Part shown: positions 1-12,300 of the stretch, one piece after another
Position numbering within the stretch: position 1 is the stretch's first letter
Layout: every line of letters begins with the position of its first letter
From: Mesocentrotus franciscanus
Taxonomy: Eukaryota; Echinodermata; Echinoidea; Camarodonta; Strongylocentrotidae
Length of the DNA: 64,000 nt
Direction of reading: 5' to 3'
Assembly (NCBI GenBank): GCA_037976565.1
Contig: CP137668.1
Location: forward strand, 294,719 to 358,718
Program-made: the position numbers and the translations under genes
The notes under the pieces: model-generated
Seen by the model: the letters and a program-made list of their open reading frames with translations, nothing else
Database searches by the model: none
What the model was told of the DNA's origin: nothing

Positions 1-2059
1 AAGATAAGACGGAAGTTCTAAAAATCCTGGATTTTTTAATTCTATCTTTAACTGGTGTTGTTTCTTTTACGGCGTTGCAAATCAATTAACTTTGATCACA
101 GTTTCTAGCGTCCTCCTTTTATTCTCTTATTTTCCCTCCATTTTCTTGATCTGGTTTAAACCTTTCTTCCCTTCTTTGTTGATTTGCCCATCTTCGTGTC
201 CCATTGGCACTAACGTCAAGCGTTGTTTACAAAGAACCACATGAATCAACTTTACTCAAAAATATGGATCCACTGCAGCCGCCGTACTTCAGTCGAGTTT
301 TACATGCTTGTTAAATAACCCACGGTGAAAATAAATCACGTTTTACCATCTTTCTTCTTCCGAATCATGCCTACTTTTCAAAATTCTAAACAGAAATGCG
401 ACTAAATTGACTGTCGCATTGAGGTGAAGACAGAAAAACGAGGCACTTTCAGACTCTGAAAGTTGTTCACTCTCCCTCTTTCGATGTAAACAAACATAGA
501 AATCGAAACGTCGTTTAAACGGAGCGTTTCATACAAGTGTAACCATCAAAAGAGCGCGGGCTAGGATGCACTGCTAGACTTACAGTCAGCCTATATTCTG
601 CAAGAAAGAATACAACATTTTTTTAGTTGATGAACTCTTAAGGTTCCGGAAGCACACACTTACATCAAGTTGGATCGAATAAACTCGAGAAACATGAGAA
701 ATCTGATAAAAAATGAAATTGATATGAAAAGCTTGTATTTTTGACTGTTTTTGTCTTTTACAGAAAAGATACCAACTACGGCTTCAGCTTCAGGGTTAAA
801 GTGAGGTACAAACAATGATAACATGTTGTATGTATTGTATTGTAATTCACTGCGTTTTGTTTTGAACCAGAACACTAGTTTAACAAAGGAACTTCATTCA
901 GACTTTCAAATCGAGTGAAATCAAAGAAAAGTCATGATTACTGGATAACAACATGATAGATATACAGTGAAATCAAATGGCAAGCTATTGGTAATAATAA
1001 AAAGTGTTTGAAGGTAAAGACTAGTAGTTTTGGGACGTGTGTTTGATGGCATATTAGTCAACATTTCAAATAAACGGATAGTGAACTTTCAAGCAGGGGT
1101 CGCCATGTCTAAAACCGCTGTATACATTATTAGGGAATGCTATTCGGCTTGATTTATTGCTTGAAGACGTTTCCCTTCTTTGGCTCACCATAGAAAGGAA
1201 AAGTACTATACTGCACCGTTGGAGGAAGGAGCTCTTTTGTGATATACTGGGACCAAGAAAAGTGAACGAAACTTTAATTAGATATCAACCTCCAATCTAA
1301 ACCCATCCCATCACTTCTACTTTACATTACTATACTTTTTCATTCATATCCAACCATTTCTATTACTTGTATCGCACTGAATATTCAGTAAGTCAACATC
1401 AGTTCGTATTACATCAATCGCTTTTAAACTTGTCGCATCTGAAGTGTATAACTATAACTAAGCTCCGTTACTTTGGTCCCGTTTTTTCCATGCAATCTAT
1501 ATAAATTGCATGGATATTAATAATAATGATAATTTACAGATGTGTCTTAAAACGGATTTATATTTCTCATTCTTCCCCGAGAAGATTGATATTCTTTCCC
1601 TCAAGATCACGAAGTAGGTCTGATAAAACACCTGAATGAGAAATGACATTAAAATTGCCCTTCTTCGGTTTGTGGTTGCGTGTTTGTTATAGAAGGACTT
1701 CAACCTCATTTTGCTTGCTCTAATGACCCTTTTAGACAACATTAGACTAAGGATACTGGTACTGAGTTTCATTCAAATATAGCTCATCAACATCATCACG
1801 AGTATCACTTTGACAAAGTTTAGTGTAGTTATAATTAATGTTAACTTAGTTCATTCACCTACATGTTCGTTAGCACCGATGTCACCAACATAATCGTCGC
1901 CGCCGTCATCATCATCATAGCTATCATAGTTATAGCTATCATTATCAAAGCCACTCTCTCATTCTAATGTTTATTCTCTTACTCCATCTTTAAATCGCAT
2001 TCCTTCATCGTTAAGACTAACTCCAAGAGAAGCTTACATCATCACACCATTTACACCCT

Positions 2060-2147
2060 CAGGCCTCAGCTCCCGAGTATCCGAGTTAATTTCGTCAGAT
2101 TTCACTTCAGGCCTCAGCTCCCGAGTATCCGAGTTAATTTCGTCAGC
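2060..2147. repeat. Short direct duplication, 48-bp spacing
   Basis: A block beginning CAGGCCTCAGCTCCCGAGTA occurs at 2060 and again at 2108. It is about 39 bp long and identical in both copies as read. It is a simple local duplication with no coding content. Confidence 0.8.
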
Positions 2148-2711
2148 TTTCTTAAGGTCCTCTGGACAACTCCCATCATTTTCCTTTGGTCCCACGATAC
2201 CGCCTTCCTCATGACCCCACCCATCTTCTTTCCCGAGTTCCCTCCCATCATCTCATCTATCATATCTCTGCTCCCTTCCACACCTCCCTACCGAGGTTGT
2301 GTAGCTTTGTTCAGCTAGAGACATGTCTATGGTTCAGCTGCCAGCTCTGACGAACCGTACCACACAGGAGCAAGACTTTAATCGCCATCAAAATTTATTT
2401 ACAATATTTGATCAAGACTTGTCATCTCACGACTCTAAAACGACTGGGATTAACCATGCGGTCGTCGAAAAAACACCATGTTAATAAAGAAATAAAGTCA
2501 ATTTGTTTGGCTCAATCACGTCGCTGAACGGATTCAAGCTGTTACTATAGTATACTATAAATTATAGCGTCTCTATGACCATGGTAACAAGCCTCCTTGC
2601 GATAGCTTTGCAAGTTATCGAATACCTGATAATGAGGAAATGCAAGACGGAAGTCACGGAACCCTACTTTCTTATAGAATAAAAAAGGGTAAACGTTACT
2701 GACTTGTATAA

Positions 2712-2942
2712 AACAATTAGATACAAAGTACGATGGGCCTACATACATGTACCTGTTGCAGAGGTAGAAATGACGATACAAACAAGGAAACAATTAGATA
2801 CAAAGTACGATGGGCCTACATACATGTACCTGTTGCAGAGGTAGAAATGACGATATAAACAAGGAAACAATTAGATACAAAGTACGATGGGCCTACATAC
2901 ATGTACCTGTTGCAGAGGTAGAAATGACGATACAAACAAGGA
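2712..2942. repeat. 77-bp tandem repeat, three copies
   Basis: Three nearly identical 77-bp units start near 2712, 2789 and 2866. Each contains CAATTAGATACAAAGTACGA and ends in a purine-rich AAACAAGGAA segment. The copies differ by a base or two (for example ATACAAAC against ATATAAAC), so the expansion is recent. No coding role is visible. Confidence 0.9.
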
Positions 2943-3596
2943 AGCGGTTACAACATTGAGACATTGTTAAAGTCTGTGTAAAAGATTACACACAGCCTTT
3001 GAAAAGTAGGGGGATTTATTATGTTGTAAACGGGTTTGCGTTTTATATCATAGACCCACTGTTAATCAGTATAGGAATGAAAGAATGGATGATGCTAGAA
3101 AACGGTTAAACTCAAGACCACTATCACAATATGAAGGAAAAAATGCCGTTTAATTCTCTCCTCCTCTTTCAAAAGTTCAATTAAATTGACATTTATTTTA
3201 CTGCAGTTTTACAACATTTGGCGAAATAGTCAGTCACAGAAATGATTGCAGTCATTAATTTTGCAGCAGACGGGGCCTCGAGAGAGAAGTTTGCGCTGGT
3301 AAATACATGAGTATTATTTTTTACGAATTTCTTAACTGTTTGACACGATAAGTCTGATATCACAACTATTCTCCTAGCCGTTAAAGTGTAGCAATATCCT
3401 AATAGTTTGACATATTATATCTGGCTAGTTCTTGTCACCACCTACCCGAACCCACAATGATTAAAACGTCATTTTCACTGAAACTTTTCAGACAAAAAGA
3501 CACTTTTACAACCAAGCACTCCCTTGTTTACAGAATTTGGCGACTGGATGCTACCATGAGCCTGACCAAGTATACCGTGATTTGACAAGCCCCCTC

Positions 3597-3648
3597 CCCC
3601 TCTTTCTCTCTCTCTCTCTTTCTCTCCCTCTTTCTCTCTCTCTCTGTC
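3597..3648. repeat. (CT)n microsatellite
   Basis: A run of CT dinucleotides interrupted by TTT and CCC. It is low complexity; the Glu/Arg-rich reading frame on the opposite strand is a by-product. Confidence 0.85.
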
Positions 3649-5716
3649 TGAAATCACCTCGTCTGTATATCTCATCTCCTTGAAGAAAGAAGAGTACATT
3701 TATTTTCAACGTAAACATTTTCAAATGATAGATTTGTCGAAAAGCAGAGAACTGGGCTAGATTAAATCATTTCAATTATACACGTAATGATATTTCCACT
3801 GCTGAGCTATCATGCAAAACTTAGATTAACACTATCTTTTGTGTAGGCTGTACTAATTGTCTATATTTATGACGTATGGAGAAAAAATATTCCCAATCAT
3901 TTCACCCTAGAATCCAGAGCTACAATTTCTTTTCTGTATAATTCAAAGATTTTCATACATTTCCGATTATTTTCAACCAAAACATATAGAGGCCTGTACA
4001 CTATATCGAATGGCTGCAATGACCGTAGTTAGCGCATTTCTGCAATGCTATGAAAGGCCAACTATACGACCTCAACATGCCTTGCTTTAGCAGAACCGCT
4101 AGAACTAAAAAGAATAAATAGATTAAAACAACCAAACAACTTAGTATGACTTAAGTTATGGCATTTTTAATCATATGAAGATCGGTATGCAGATATTACC
4201 AAGTGGGATGGCATCTCGGTGATATTTTTTTCTCCAAAAAAACAGGTGAATATTCACAATTTAAGGCTTTCGGTAACACCATGTACATGTGGAAGCCTTA
4301 CTGAAAAGGCTAACTGGTCAATAGTGATAACTTATATCTGGGCCCCGTCTTACAATTAGTTACGATTGATCCGAATCAATCGTAAGTCCTCCAATCAATC
4401 GCAAGTTTGCAGTCTCCCATCTCTTATGTACATAGTTGCGACAACTCTTTGTAATACGGGGCCCTGGCTTATCAAACTCTTGATCAAGTTGCTAATTTGT
4501 CACAATTCAATGGTGATCTTCATATCATTGAAAGTTAATAATTTTCTTATTACTTGTTTCATTATTCTCAAACTTTTTATCCATTTCTCTGATTTTGTAC
4601 TCAATATATAGATTTAAAAAATAACAAAATTTAGGGTCAGATTTATGCTTTAAACCGTCAGCATGTAGCTTTAAGCGTGATCTGTGCTAATAATGTTTGA
4701 AGATACCGACTGTAGGCAAACAGACGACCGGTTAATGTAGAATTCAACTCCTTAACGCCTCTATTCTTCTGGAATCTCAGATTCAGTTTGAAGGGTATAA
4801 ATGACCCTCATCCCAAATCTCGGGGTCTGCAAGTCAAATATTTGCACCGGTTTTAAGAACCCGCCTCTTCTTCTGCTAATATGGGAACATTTACCATTGT
4901 CTTAATGACTCGCTAACCATTTGAGGTACTCGAGTATTAACTCCAGTTCTTAGGAATTCCATCAGAAATATATGTCTGTGCATGGCCTGTGTGTGGTGGG
5001 AGGAGTGGTAATATAACCTCAGCAAAGTTTGTTTTTTTGTTTTCTGTGGATAATAAAGTCATGACGGACAGTTCTTAATATACTCATGTATGTACTTAAT
5101 GACAATCATTAACAGTTTAATGTTCAAAGTTGAATATTTAACCAATATCCGTTTATCCAGGGTTCTACATTATTTTCTGCACAGGGATTTGAATTTCAAG
5201 GTCGATATACTTACGCCCCCTAAAATTCTAAATTTGGGGGTTTTGGAGTTGAAATCCGAGAGCCTGATTTTTCACTATGTGCAATAGGTTTTTAAAATTT
5301 TTTTAATGAAAATGCGGTCGTTATTGCAAAAACAAAATAGCCTATCATTAACCTTGCTACAGTCCAATGTCTAAAACCATTCAAGTGAATATCCGATAAA
5401 GTCTGAAGGATTAATTTTGTAACTATGGGGAAAATGAAAATTTATCGAAAGAATATACCTAAGCGGAATATTTATCAAAATTTGTCAAGTTTTCTTGAAA
5501 GTTAGGAAATGGCGTTTCGGTTAATTTTTCTAATAATGTTTTTCTTGTTCATAAAAAATGAAAATTAAACTACATTATTTTGAATAGCGTTTGTAATTTG
5601 TGTAATTCAAATGTGTACATTCAGAATGCGTTCAAACTTTAAGGACATTCCCTGGGGTCCCATGTACGCCTATCTGACCTCGGTTGGTGTCTAACTAAAT
5701 AAAGGAAGTAAGTACA

Positions 5717-5782
5717 GTGGCAGGGACTCGAATCCGGGTCAGTAGTGCGGAGACCTATCCAACTGACCACACAACCTCTAAA
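5717..5782 (-). repeat. tRNA-like fragment, probably a SINE head
   Basis: On the minus strand the segment reads like a tRNA gene: a D-arm/A-box-like GGTCAGTTGGATAGG is followed about 20 nt later by a T-arm/B-box-like GGATTCGAGTCCC. The anticodon arm does not fold cleanly and no tRNA 3' stem pairs well. It is more likely a degenerate tRNA-derived SINE head than a working tRNA gene. Confidence 0.45.
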
Positions 5783-6433
5783 ATCCGACAAATGTGGTAA
5801 TATTCCGTGTGATTTAACGACTTCTGTTTTGAGCCGATTCTACAGGATGGACAGAGAATCCGGTAGGTCACTCCGAAATCTGCATGGAATCGATACAGCG
5901 TCTCAAACTTTGAAAAGCGAGAGATTTTATGAGGGGTTTATGAGGGAGGTACTCCTGAATTTAATGATTGTTTGAACAAGATTCTAAACAAGCCATGAAC
6001 TACATATACAAGGATATATTTACATGAGGAAGTTTATTTCACTTAAACGTGTTCTTACTACCTTGATGATTTAAAGGATACAGCACTGGTTTCTATGCTT
6101 GACTTGGTTCCTCGGGTTGAAGAGCATTCTATAAATGCTGAATCTGCCATTCTTAATTTTATATCGTACAATTAAACAACTAGAAGAGATTATTATGAAA
6201 TGTTATATAATGGTAGAGGAGGATTATTCTGTGCCTTCAGAAGTTCAGCTCACTTAATACCAACTATTAGAATCACTGAAAAAGTCAACTGAAATGTCCA
6301 TGCGGGAAGACGGTGCAGACTGCCGTTGTTAGTGGTCGCATTATCAGCAGTTAAAGAAAGTACGATTACAATGATCTTGTTAGTACGAAAAATCTAGATA
6401 GCAGATGGATTCGGGTGATAATGATAATTATCA

Positions 6434-6650
6434 TATTAATGATAAGAAGAAGGAAAAGAAGAAAAAGAAAAAGAAGAAGAGGAAGGAGAAGAAGAAGAAG
6501 TAGAAGAAGAAGAAGAAGAAGAAGAAGAAGAAGAAAGAGAAGAAGAGGAAGGAGAAAGAAGAAGAAGAGACGAAGAAACAGAAGAAGAAGAAGAAGAAGA
6601 AGAAGAAAAGAAGAAAAAAAAAAGAATGAGAAGGGGAAGAAGAAGAAGAA
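6434..6650. repeat. (GAA)n/(GGA)n purine tract
   Basis: About 200 bases consisting almost only of A and G on the plus strand, mostly GAA with GGA interruptions. It is a polypurine-polypyrimidine tract of the kind that can form triplex DNA. The Arg/Lys-rich frame through it is an artefact. Confidence 0.9.
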
Positions 6651-9600
6651 TTTTGGTTTACCCAGGTGTCTTAAAGGGCATTAACGAAATGTTATCAAAC
6701 ATAGAGTATCTTTCCGACTGTTCGTTTTATTCATAACAACAACAAAATTGATTCGATAAAATTGATTCGATCCTCATTAAAAGTAAATATATCTTTCATT
6801 ATTCTTTCAAAGTTTTGGAATATAAACATTATGTTATTATTGGTTTACTGTCAAATCGTTAACAAAATATAAATTAAGCGCTATTTAGACCTCGATTCAT
6901 ATTTTATTCTCTCTGTCAAACCTTAAGTTTGAAATTGAATCTTTAGTATAAATTTGTATTTCTTGCAGCGAAATGGTATAACCAATCGACCGGTCTCATA
7001 CCACCGCTGTACTGTGCCATAACATAACCAGATCGGAATCTAGATTGTATAGAATGTATGTGGGACGGCCGTGAACATTTAGTGGTGGTTATTTTTTTTT
7101 TACGTGACTGCTAAGAAAGCATAAATGCTTGTTGGTAACCAACCAGCAACATTTTCTTTGCCTTTTCAATCATCAGGTGAAATGTAATTATTTTTTATAA
7201 AATCCATATATTTTCAAGACAAACAGGACATAATATAATATGTATCCGCAAAATTATTAGTCACCGCCTGGAGAAGTTACTAAGAAAATGCGGCGCTGAT
7301 CAAAACGTTCTAAGGGTTGTAATCCCAAATTACCCCTTTATTCTAACATTTGTCCAGGTTCGCTCATTAATCTCTTACTAATCCCTTGTAACTGTACGGG
7401 ATCGCTTACATAAAGTTACAAAGCAAAGTGAATTGTCTGCTAGCGATGGCTTTCATACAAGACAATTCACATGATTCATAAGATTTGTTTTCAGCAGTTT
7501 GCACCGGAGTGTTTTCTTTGTAGTGCTGTGATTATTTCGCGGCTCAAGTGCGGCGACAAACAACGCACGTATTTGCTCGAGGAACAACGATACACTGGTA
7601 GAGGACCAAACTAACTTCAATATCAAATTTAGCGACAAAAAAGAAAAAAAGGAGGTGGGAGAAGAAGTGTATGTAAGGATGGTGCCAGTATGATGACTAC
7701 AAAGCTTACCGCCAATGTACGGGTACACGTGCCAAGATTTATGTTTGAGTTCGTGTGCTTTAGCCCGCCGGTATGCCGCTAAAACAAAAACCGATTTTAC
7801 TCAAAGTTCCTGAATATTGAATATTGATTTAGTGATGTACAACCGATTAATCAAAATAATGGCTTCTGCGAGTGGTGAATACAAATCCAACAATTCCAAT
7901 CAACTAATACTTGCAGTATTTTCAAGCTTTTCCCATTTACACTTTTAAGTGTTCATATTTTAAAGTCAAATATAGAAGAGAGTAGAGCTAAATTCCTAAC
8001 ATTAAATAATTTAATGCGATAAAAACACACAGACAGCCTATCGTCACTATCAATTATCATCTTATCACAATAACTACAAATGACATTAAAATCAGAGTAC
8101 GATTTAGCGGTATGATAAATTGTGATAAAATAGATTATTCGTCAACATTTTATCTTGTTAACCGTTTACTGCTAATTTAATGGCAATAGTGTTGATAAGG
8201 TGAAAAGTAGACCCGACTGACGGGTCTAGAGAGACTTCACATACTGACATAGACATATTTTCAAAGTTTATTTCCTTTTTAATTCCTTTCTCTGCTACAG
8301 ATTTGACCATTTTATTTTGATCCACTTCCCTTCAACCAGGAATCAAATGGTAAAATTCGTGTTAGGTTGATATTAAGCAATGAAAGGGATTTAAGTATCT
8401 CAAATTCGAAATGTTAAAAATTTACTCTTTTCTTTTCAGAACCCTACCATATTCAGATGAAGATTATTGTACTCAGTATCCATTTTAACTAATGTGTAGT
8501 TTCGGCATTCATTCACGACTGGTGAATAAAGGCCTATAGCAATTTTGGAAAGTAAAACTGAATGTATCAGTTAGGGCCAAGAACATGTGAACATGCTCGT
8601 CGGAAAGGAAATATACCCGTATTCACGTCTCTGATAGATTTTACTTTCATTAATTTATCTACATAATCAGGAATCAGGATAGTATGATGTAAAAGGATAA
8701 TTGAATTAGGAAGAATGCAATCACATAATTTCTTACAGAGCAAGTACATATATATCTTACATTACTTTAATAAACGGTTTCATTATTAAGTGCTGCCATG
8801 TGATAATTCCTTTTTCAAGACATATTAACGTTTCGAAAATTAAAAAGAAAAGTTAATAAACTTTCAATATTTCATTCAATACCGGAAAGACAATCATCAT
8901 GATCATGCAGATTATTTCTCCATTGAAATTTCCTTCGTGAAAGTATTGCGCGGATTCACCATAAAGCTCGATAGTTCTCTGTCACAACTCATGATATTGT
9001 TTGATAATAATTTTGTCTCTTCCATCGTCTGAAAGGTGATACCCTTCCCCGTTTCCATGGTTACCGATAAAGGATACTTCGTGAGCATCCCATGTTTTTA
9101 GTTCTGCTAGTCATAATACTAACCAAAACGATATCTCGTGGCGAAGAGAAGGACAGATTGAACTGTGTAAAAACACCGTGATAAATGCCCTCTCTTATAA
9201 TTATTATTTGTTATAGAAATCGCAACATAACTAACCAGTACACAGAACAGATCCAGAGAGCGAGAGAAAAAGAAAGAGAGATAGACAAACAGAGAGAGGG
9301 TCATTTAAGAGAAAGTATATCGAAAGATAATAGTTGAGCTTTACTGGAAGAGAAAGAGATTTTAAAAAGGGGAGATGACGAACAACAGGAATAATGTACA
9401 GAGAGGGATATATAAAAAGAGATTTTATGAAAAGAGGAAAGACAGTTTAAGAACTGTATTTCAAATCTGTGAAGTTCATATCGTCACGATGGGTGATACG
9501 GTTGTGTCTCAAACCCTCTTCTTCTTCATGCGCGATATAACAAACGAAATCTCTACCAAATTTAGTCCAAAAGAAATAATAACCTTAAAACCCAGGCCCA

Positions 9601-10471
9601 ACTTTCCGATAAAAATTACTTTTCTGCTCTTTTGAATAATAATTAATATTATGTATTAGTCTAAATCTGACTGCTGAAAATGCAAACGTACATCCAAAAA
9701 GTGATTTTTGTTTTTAATCACATTTCTTTATTTTCTGAATGCGGTTTGTAAACGCACACAATCAGAAGGGAGATAACAATATCACATCAATAAATGATAA
9801 TTATGATGATAGCGTTATAGCTACTTTTAAAGCGCTTATAAGGCCGTCATGCATAACGCTCTTCAAGAGACATAATTTTTCATCAAGTTCTTGTATAATT
9901 TATTTCTTGAAATATTCCCAAACAATGTGGATGGATTTTGTCAAAGTCAGTATCTCAAAACGTTGAATATTAATGACCCTATTAAGTTATTACTATATGC
10001 TGTTAGTAGTGTTAGATACATTAAAAAATGTTTTGGTGATTTTTCACCATTATATATATAGCACCAATATGCTCATTTCGCCTTTCATTATTTTTTGATC
10101 ATTTTTTTTTTCTTCATCTCTTTATTCCCCCTTTTTCTCTCTCTCTCTCTCTCTTCCCCCTTAATCCCTTTATCCCTGCTTTATCTGTTTTCACCCCGCT
10201 TCTATCTCATATACATTTGTACATGGCTAATATTCATGATATTATTTGTAACTTCCTCATTTCCAGTACATGTGTTTTTTCCCACACATTACTTTTCACT
10301 GTTCATATTGTAATATTATATTTATAATATTATTATATTTAGTATAATTACATCTATGTCACATAGAAGGGTAAACGCAGATCACTACCAAGTCGTCGTT
10401 AAACCAGGGAGATGATGGTTAAACACTCTCTACATGCTTTAGGTTCATTTTGTCAAGTAACACTAACAGAC

Positions 10472-10636
10472 GATCATGGCTCAGTGGTAGAGCAGTGGTC
10501 TCGTAACCGGGAGGTCCAGGTATCGAAACCAAGTCCTCGGAGAGCTCTTAAAGTCGTCGGTCCCCTGGCTTCCTTATTTACAAGCATACACATGAATTCC
10601 TAGCAGAGGTAAAACCATAATCAATCATCATCATCA
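10472..10636 (+). repeat. tRNA-derived SINE-like element
   Basis: The 5' part resembles a tRNA: A-box-like TGGCTCAGTGGTAGAGCAGT, an anticodon-loop-like TCTCGTAAC, then a degenerate B box (GGTATCGAAACC in place of GGTTCGANNCC). It is followed by about 70 bp of unrelated sequence and a short ATC-rich simple tail (about 10621-10640), the usual layout of a tRNA-derived SINE. The B box is probably too damaged for efficient Pol III transcription. Confidence 0.55.
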
Positions 10637-10810
10637 TCAAGACATGGATAGGAGTCTTGTAGAATGCTCTATTCTATATTCATCTGTTCATAGACGTTTA
10701 GTGCATCATTATTATTTACATTCTTCATCCTATAATCAGTATTAATGTCAATATCTTTGCGTTATCATGGTAATTGCAATTATCATCCATCAATAATTAA
10801 TTTAGCTTAC

Positions 10811-11936
10811 CTGTAGGTCTTCGTCCTCCAAAGTTTCCTCCAGCAGCTCTACCCATACTCGGATGCAACATGGACCCATCAAAGCCCGACCATGGATCAG
10901 CATATGGCGAGTAACCAGTCAGACCATTAGGTGTGGAGCCAGGGTGTCTACCAGACAGCGGACTGTTGGCTGTTGTTAACGCTGGACTAGCGGGGAAGGA
11001 GTACCCTCGATGGTGGCTATCCCCTCCAACCACTCCACCACCACCACTACCATCAGACTGTGGGCTCCACACGGCTGCAGCGGCATGAGCGTTGGCCTGG
11101 ATCACGCTCGGGTTCTGATGATTGGGGCTGCTAACGGCTGGGATATGCTGTATGAACTGAGCTGGATGATGCATCCCAGAGAAAGTTGGACGAGTAGTTG
11201 GTACATAGACTGGGTTAGCTGATGAATGGATGTAGGAGGCAGGTGATGCCTCATAACCAGACTGTTGAGATGTCGGCATGCCACCAGGAGAGACAGTCGG
11301 TTGCAAGGCACTCTGCAAGGAGATGCTGGCGCTTTGATACATTTGTGATTCACTTGTAAGATGATACTGGGGATAAAGATACTGCTGATGTAGTCCTGTG
11401 GCAGGGTTCTTATCAAGATTACTGAAGAAAACTTCAACGTCTTCTTTAGGTAGTAGGATGTTGTTATGTTCAGGTTGGAGATGACTTACACCGACCTGAT
11501 GTGGCATACCACGCTTTGCTTCGTGTTTAGCCCAGAACTCTTGGCTTGACTCTCCACCAGTGAATGAGGTATGTTGAACGGGTGACAATGGCTCGTTTTT
11601 TATTGACTCAGAAACCACAGGAACGTGGATATCTGTCTTGCCCTGGTTGTCTTCACTTCCAGGACTCCCCTTTTCTTCTTCACTTCCCTCTTCGAATTCT
11701 CTTTCAGCGTCGTCGCTGTGGTCGTCTCTTGCTACTCTCCCGCTGTCAATGATCACCTCACGATGACTTTCAATGTCCACTTCGCTTGAACGTCGTTCAA
11801 TCACCTTGTTGTTGTTGTTGTTATTGTTGTTATTATCTGAATGTGAATTTTTGGTAGGTGTTGAGTGATAAGGTGAGACAGGCTTGACGGGTCCAGCTTC
11901 GACCGAGCTTGCCCAAACTCTAGCACTCTGTTCCAT
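10811..11936 (-). CDS. gatae: GATA4/5/6-type transcription factor, first coding exon
   Basis: This exon encodes the N-terminal 375 residues plus one base of a GATA zinc-finger transcription factor; the DNA-binding fingers would come from later exons. Family evidence is the N-terminal transactivation motifs shared by animal GATA4/5/6 proteins: PVYVPTTRP at about residues 242-250, YSFPASP near 312-318 and SGFDGSMLHPSMGRA near 350-364, just before the splice site. There is an Asn run at 35-43, an acidic Ser/Glu/Asp stretch at about 65-100 and a possible SUMO site IKNE at 112-115. The start is the ATG at 11936: the open frame extends further upstream, but the only alternative initiator there is a TTG at 12041. 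The donor is CCTACAG|GTAAGC, phase 1, at 10811/10810. The symbol gatae is the echinoderm name and rests on inferred orthology. Related factors specify endoderm and mesoderm. Confidence 0.88.
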
Positions 11937-12300
11937 GAATTGAGAAATTCGACGAAAAACGGGACATCTATCAAACTCAAAACAGTACCAACCGCGAGTA
12001 AAAGTATAGAAAGTAGAAAATGAATGGAAAAAAGAGTCCAAAGGAATTGTTACTCTCGACTATCAAGATTATCGAGGGTAAAACATGGATAGCGGTTGCG
12101 ATGTTTCACAAACAAACTCGACGTCCTATCTCTGCTGTAGGATAAAACACAACTGATATGATAACGAGTCACAAGCTCACTACCAGTTTGCACCCGTAGA
12201 GCTTACCGTGGAAGCAGGAGCTTTGCTGGACTGATAGTGGTTCAAAGTAAACTTTGTTCAGGCTGTTAGAGTTGCCTTTACGAGCTCTGATTGGTGTGCT
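11937..12300 (-). promoter_or_regulatory. 5' UTR and proximal promoter region of the GATA-like gene
   Basis: This is the sequence immediately upstream of the chosen GATA start codon. It carries three WGATAR matches within about 180 bp (TGATAG as its complement at 12060-12065, TGATAA at 12159-12164, TGATAG at 12232-12237), which would fit auto- or cross-regulation by GATA factors. A donor-like CCACG|GTAAGC on the minus strand at about 12206 could end an untranslated exon. No TATA box is clear. The boundaries are approximate. Confidence 0.35.

Larger units (their letters stand above)
1..10810 (-). other. Intron 1 of the GATA4/5/6-like gene (partial)
   Basis: This stretch lies downstream, on the minus strand, of the GATA first coding exon, which ends at a GT donor at 10810. 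I looked for the two GATA zinc fingers (CxxC pairs with a WRRDGTG-type core) on the minus strand and saw none, so the remaining coding exons are probably beyond position 1. The interval is AT-rich, with scattered simple repeats and two tRNA-like fragments listed separately. No other coding exon is supported. Confidence 0.6.

Noticed and set aside
10472..10545. Functional tRNA gene
   Set aside because: The B box is degenerate and the acceptor stem does not pair. The SINE-like tail downstream fits a tRNA-derived element better.
11937..12041. A longer GATA N-terminus starting at 12041
   Set aside because: The codon at 12041 is TTG and the added residues are hydrophobic and unlike the family. 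The ATG at 11936 is the first real start in the frame.
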